From the NCBI RefSeq assembly GCF_001039355.2, contig NW_019775584.1:124001-188000 (forward strand): a stretch of DNA of 64,000 nt, given 5' to 3'. This DNA comes from Lingula anatina. Lineage: Eukaryota > Brachiopoda > Lingulata > Lingulida > Lingulidae. The position numbers and the translations under genes were made by a program. Positions 60,535 through 64,000 of the stretch are shown here, piece by piece. Position 1 is the first letter of the stretch. Every line of letters begins with the position of its first letter. The notes beneath the pieces are model-generated. The model was given only the letters and a program-made list of their open reading frames with translations, searched no databases and had not been told where the DNA came from.

Positions 60535-63500
60535 CTTAAAATAAATCAGACATTGGTATGAATTTAAATAAAATTATAAACTGCACATAAGTCACAGCTT
60601 AATTTTTAAAAAATACAGGAAGTAAACGAGAACAACACCAAGACTTTAAATAAAACTGACCTGCAGTCATTTCCAGACAAGACTAACTGTGACAGCAGAT
60701 GTTAACAAAATCCTTTTTTTCAATTCAATAAGGGTATCCAATCTCATTTATAGATTTACAGCCTCCATAATTCTAAAACACCATGCTCTTCCACAGCAAT
60801 GACCCACATACTAGTATACAGTATGTATCTTCTATTTCATAAACATTATATTTATTGTAATAAATAATTTCTCTTGTCCACCTTCAACCTCTCACCTGTA
60901 AAACTTTTATCACACTTATGGTTGCATCAAGCATAAGCAAAGCCTGGTCAGTGTTTAAGTACAACCAGCAGGTGTCAGCATAGCCTATTTCATACCCAAT
61001 CACCGTCTCCCTTCCATGGACCTTTTTCCAAGACTTTATGCTCTGCCATGGTACCAGGAATGCTGAAGATTTATTGTTTACTGTAAAGAAAAAACCAAGA
61101 ACTTTATCACAGTATAAATACCACTAGCAAGTGCATAAAAAATCTTAGAAAACTAGAGGATCAGAGAGGCGATNAAACGAGAACAACACCAAGACTTTAA
61201 ATAAAACTGACCTGCAGTCATTTCCAGACAAGACTAACTGTGACAGCAGATGTTAACAAAATCCTTTTTTTCAATTCAATAAGGGTATCCAATCTCATTT
61301 ATAGATTTACAGCCTCCATAATTCTAAAACACCATGCTCTTCCACAGCAATGACCCACATACTAGTATACAGTATGTATCTTCTATTTCATAAACATTAT
61401 ATTTATTGTAATAAATAATTTCTCTTGTCCACCTTCAACCTCTCACCTGTAAAACTTTTATCACACTCATGGTTGCATCAAGCATAAGCAAAGCCTGGTC
61501 AGTGTTTAAGTACAACCAGCAGGTGTCAGCATAGCCTATTTCATACCCAATCACTGTCTCCCTTCCATGGACCTTTTTCCAAGACTTTATGCTCTGCCAT
61601 GGTACCAGGAATGCTGAAGATTTATTGTTTACTGTAAAGAAAAAACCAAGAATTTTATCACAGTATAAATACCACTAGCAAGTGCATAAAAAATCTTAGA
61701 AAAAAAAGAGATTTTGACAGTTTCAAGTAAATACCATTATGAGACAAAATGTACATACCTGTCGGGTGGAGTTCCAGTCCCAACTTTGTGATCCATACAC
61801 ACACCTGCATGCCATTTTCCATCTGAGGAGAATATTCATTTTATTAAATTAACATGGCACACAGGTGTCCCCCCAATATCAATATTGATGACTAGTTTTA
61901 AAATCCAGATTCTTATATTTACGTTTTCTTTATGGAGACAATTCATTTTATACGAAAAGTATCTTTTGTGCAGCATTCCTTTACTTGTCCAAACCATGAT
62001 TTAAGCTCGGTTAAAAATAGAGTTAAATTGTTACATTAGTCTGCAAGATTTAAACATTTAACCTTTATGAAAAAAAAAAACTCCACAACTTTTTTTCCAA
62101 AATATTTTATTAAAAAAAAATTGAAAAAATAAAATAAATGCACAATACATTTAAAGTACTGAAAATATTATAACTAACTACTACTATTAATAAGTCAAAG
62201 AAGTAACCTCTTTACATACCACTACACTATTAAAAGTAAACACTTCATCAAGACAACAGCCTCTAAATTGCACAGCATTGTAATGTGGAAGACTTTGGCA
62301 AAGGGAAACATACTGGTTTTCTACTGGAAACCCTGGATCCGAATACTCTAAAAACAATTGAATTTTTTAGAATAATCATCTACTAATGAGAGAGAGAGAG
62401 AGAGAAACCAATGCAACAGTATGCTACAGTGACTCCAAAAAACTGTGTATACAAAGATATTTAAAAGGAATAATGAGGCAATGAAAATATGGTGGATGTA
62501 TCCAATGTGGAATCAGTACCACTATTACCAAGTTAACATAAATTTCCAATTCTATCCAACTTTAAATACTGACTTATTTACCTTCTAGTTTTTGAATATC
62601 TTCTGCACTTGCTATTAGATTTCCTAAAAAGAAGGCTTATTTTTGTAAACTTCGTTTCTAGTATACAACAAACGTAATTTATAATCAAAATAAAAATTAA
62701 AAATTAAGTAATTTGGAATGTCTAGAACACCCCAGTACTTATTGCAGTATTTTTGAGTCCAGCTTTTTGGTGAACATACTATTCTGAGTTGAAACTTATT
62801 AGTATGTAAAAATATATTTGGTTTCAATTAAATTCTTTAATCAGGCATTTGGCAAGAGGAGTCACCTGTTTCAATCTCATGCATGGCTTGAACATACAGC
62901 AGGTGAAGAGCTGCTGGGTCCTTCATTAATACTGACTGTTCTATTTTCATATCAAAACACCATTTCTGGACCGAGATGGGCTCTAACAAATAGATCAGTA
63001 TGCTTTCTTAAAATTTACAATTGAAATGTTTAAAACCAGATGTACTATGAACATCTGATTCAGAATCCCCTTTTCATAACGGAAAAATCTAATAAAAAGA
63101 AATAAACTGATTGGTTCCAGTGAGAGAATGGTCTAAAGAATTTGTTAATATATTTAAAAAAAAAAAACCTTTACAAAAATTTTGTTTATGATTGTTAAAA
63201 ATATATGACCAACAGCTAATCAATTTTAGCAAACAATAATTACCTGTTATCTGCCCTTTTATGGATTCTATATTTTTGTACCTTTTCTTTGGTCTAGATT
63301 TTCCTTCAAAGATGAAGAAATACTGTTTGCTTTTTTCCTCAAGACCTTAAAAAGGATAAAAAGTTATTTTTGTTACTGTAGTTTTTTTATATAAACATTA
63401 TTTAAATGTTTAACTTCAAGTAATTTTAAGTGATGTATTTTGAAACATATTTCAAAATCTCATTGTAATTTATCAAAAACTATAATGCATACATTTAAAT

Positions 63501-64000
63501 GGCCAAACATCTATTAAATATTGCATATCTTATCATACTGTGAAAAATTCAAGACAACTGTAGATTCATACCATGAGATAGAAAATGAAAAACAACTTAA
63601 AAAAGAAAACATGTTATAAGATCTTTCACATACCTAATTCTTTGCAAACTTTTGTATGAATTTCTTCTACCTGGATTGTTTCAGACTCTGACTTGACTGT
63701 GATCTAGGAGAAACCAGACACAGACACATTTCTAAAAACTTATATTGGGTTTCATATTTACAAATAAACAGACAGGCAGACAGATAGACACTATAAAAGT
63801 AATAATGAGCATTATAAGGAATACAACTTCTGCTCTCCCTCTTATTACATCTATATACCATAGGGAAGTACGGGAAGTACCTAAACAACAACAACAACAA
63901 CAATAATAATAATAAATGTAAATATAAATACTGAATGCCAGTAATATACTTGCAGGGATTCTTTGGTTAGATGAATACATGCTTGTAACAATGTTATTGA
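60367..64000 (-). CDS. FERM-like domain protein, 3' part (partial at window edge)
   Basis: Minus-strand exons 64000-63950 (partial), 63703-63634, 63345-63244, 62623-62582, 62347-62220, 61822-61759, one copy of a duplicated 185-nt exon (61631-61447 or 61080-60896) and 60534-60367. They read 269 aa to TGA with all phases agreeing. A ubiquitin-like F1-type segment (IQVEEIHTKVCKELGLEEKS then QYFFIFEG) is followed by a short stretch like the end of an F2 lobe (YVSLCQSLPHYNAVQF). A FERM-C/PH-like segment comes next (VCVWITKLGLELHP, AFLVPWQSIKSWKK, WLYLNTDQALLMLDATISVI). The lysine-rich GKSRPKKRYK resembles a lipid- or protein-contact loop. The F2 part is much shorter than in typical FERM proteins. 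A sorting-nexin (SNX17/27/31) type FERM is one possibility; the family is not settled. Confidence 0.6.
60624..61151. repeat. near-identical 528-bp duplication, copy 1
   Basis: Repeated at 61175-61702 with an offset of 551 bp. I count three substitutions by eye (for example CACACTTATGG against CACACTCATGG). It contains one copy of a coding exon. Together with the N at 61174, an unmerged haplotype is the simplest reading. Confidence 0.93.
60896..61080 (-). CDS. FERM-like gene, 185-nt exon, copy 1
   Basis: Acceptor TTTACAG before 61080, donor CAG/GTGAGAGG after 60896. Encodes NNKSSAFLVPWQSIKSWKKV through SVIKVLQ, part of the FERM-C/PH-like segment. Identical in protein to copy 2 at nearly every position. 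Only one copy can be spliced in without breaking the frame, because 185 is not a multiple of three. Confidence 0.7.
61174..61174. other. assembly gap placeholder (single N)
   Basis: The only ambiguous base in the window. It lies between the two duplicate copies, just after about 20 bp (61152-61173) that match neither copy. Confidence 0.95.
61175..61702. repeat. near-identical 528-bp duplication, copy 2
   Basis: Second copy of 60624-61151. Similarity begins right after the N and ends where the flanking intron sequence becomes unique near 61702. Confidence 0.93.
61447..61631 (-). CDS. FERM-like gene, 185-nt exon, copy 2
   Basis: Same splice sites and reading frame as copy 1. It is the copy directly joined, without a gap, to the upstream exon at 61759-61822; copy 1 is directly joined to the terminal exon. 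In the true locus there is probably one exon. Confidence 0.7.
61759..61822 (-). CDS. FERM-like gene exon
   Basis: 64 nt encoding MENGMQVCVWITKLGLELHP then T plus one base. First strands of the FERM-C/PH-like fold. Acceptor CCTCAG, donor CAG/GTATG. Confidence 0.75.
62220..62347 (-). CDS. FERM-like gene exon
   Basis: 128 nt encoding YSDPGFPVENQYVSLCQSLP then HYNAVQFRGCCLDEVFTFNS. The QYVSLCQSLPHYNAVQF part resembles the helix that ends FERM F2 lobes. Acceptor TTTTTAG, donor GTG/GTATGT. Confidence 0.72.
62582..62623 (-). CDS. FERM-like gene microexon (42 nt)
   Basis: Encodes NLIASAEDIQKLE between split Gly and Glu codons. Acceptor TTTTTAG, donor AAG/GTAAAT. Found by phase matching, so slightly less certain. 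Confidence 0.65.
63244..63345 (-). CDS. FERM-like gene exon
   Basis: 102 nt encoding LEEKSKQYFFIFEGKSRPKK then RYKNIESIKGQIT. End of the ubiquitin-like segment and a basic loop. Acceptor TTTAAG, donor CAG/GTAATT. Confidence 0.72.
63634..63703 (-). CDS. FERM-like gene exon
   Basis: 70 nt encoding ITVKSESETIQVEEIHTKVC then KEL, the middle of the ubiquitin-like fold. Acceptor TCCTAG, donor TAG/GTATGT. Confidence 0.72.
63886..63914. repeat. (CAA)n(TAA)n microsatellite
   Basis: Short trinucleotide repeat in an intron of the FERM-like gene. Confidence 0.9.
63950..64000 (-). CDS. FERM-like gene exon, partial at window edge
   Basis: Open to the window edge in the frame that joins the next exon in phase 0. 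It reads SITLLQACIHLTKESLQ, with donor CAA/GTATAT after 63950. Its acceptor, or the rest of the exon, is outside the window or hidden within the last few bases. Confidence 0.6.

Overview
This window is animal nuclear DNA. Its genes are split by GT/AG introns of 0.1 to about 17 kb, the intergenic DNA is AT-rich, dinucleotide microsatellites are frequent, and there is no operon structure. A GFI1-family gene that keeps an N-terminal SNAG motif (which Drosophila Senseless lacks), the intron sizes and the repeat style point to a marine invertebrate. A lophotrochozoan such as a mollusc is my guess; the species cannot be fixed from the sequence.

Layout. (1) 1-10.5 kb holds no gene I can support; it is the 5' flank of the first gene and has some complex, non-repetitive patches. 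(2) 11.18-24.11 kb, plus strand: a complete four-exon GFI1/GFI1B-type zinc-finger repressor. A separate SNAG exon lies 5.7 kb upstream of the rest. The predicted product is 412 aa with six C2H2 fingers. (3) 24.1-35.7 kb is a convergent intergenic region with several complex patches, a diverged 183-bp tandem duplication and a small cluster of interleaved inverted repeats. (4) 35.75-58.16 kb, minus strand: a nine-exon RPAP2 gene (RNA polymerase II CTD phosphatase, Rtr1 family), predicted 694 aa. A last intron of about 17.5 kb separates the final exon from the rest. (5) 58.2-60.4 kb is the RPAP2 promoter side and the probable 3' UTR of the next gene. (6) 60.37-64.0 kb, minus strand: the 3' part (269 codons) of a gene for a protein with a ubiquitin-like segment and a FERM-C/PH-like segment. 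One exon of this gene appears twice in a 528-bp near-identical duplication around a single N, which is most likely an assembly artefact.

All exon joins were checked for splice dinucleotides and reading-frame phase, and they agree across all three genes. The main biological result is the pairing of GFI1 and RPAP2 tail to tail. From memory the same neighbours, in the same orientation, occur on human chromosome 1p22. Together with the very long RPAP2 last intron, this suggests an ancient regulatory block in which RPAP2 may host GFI1 control elements. I saw no CRISPR array, tRNA, rRNA, recognisable transposase or other exotic system. Mobile DNA is limited to a clear 223-bp Harbinger-like MITE and a probable 362-bp foldback element.
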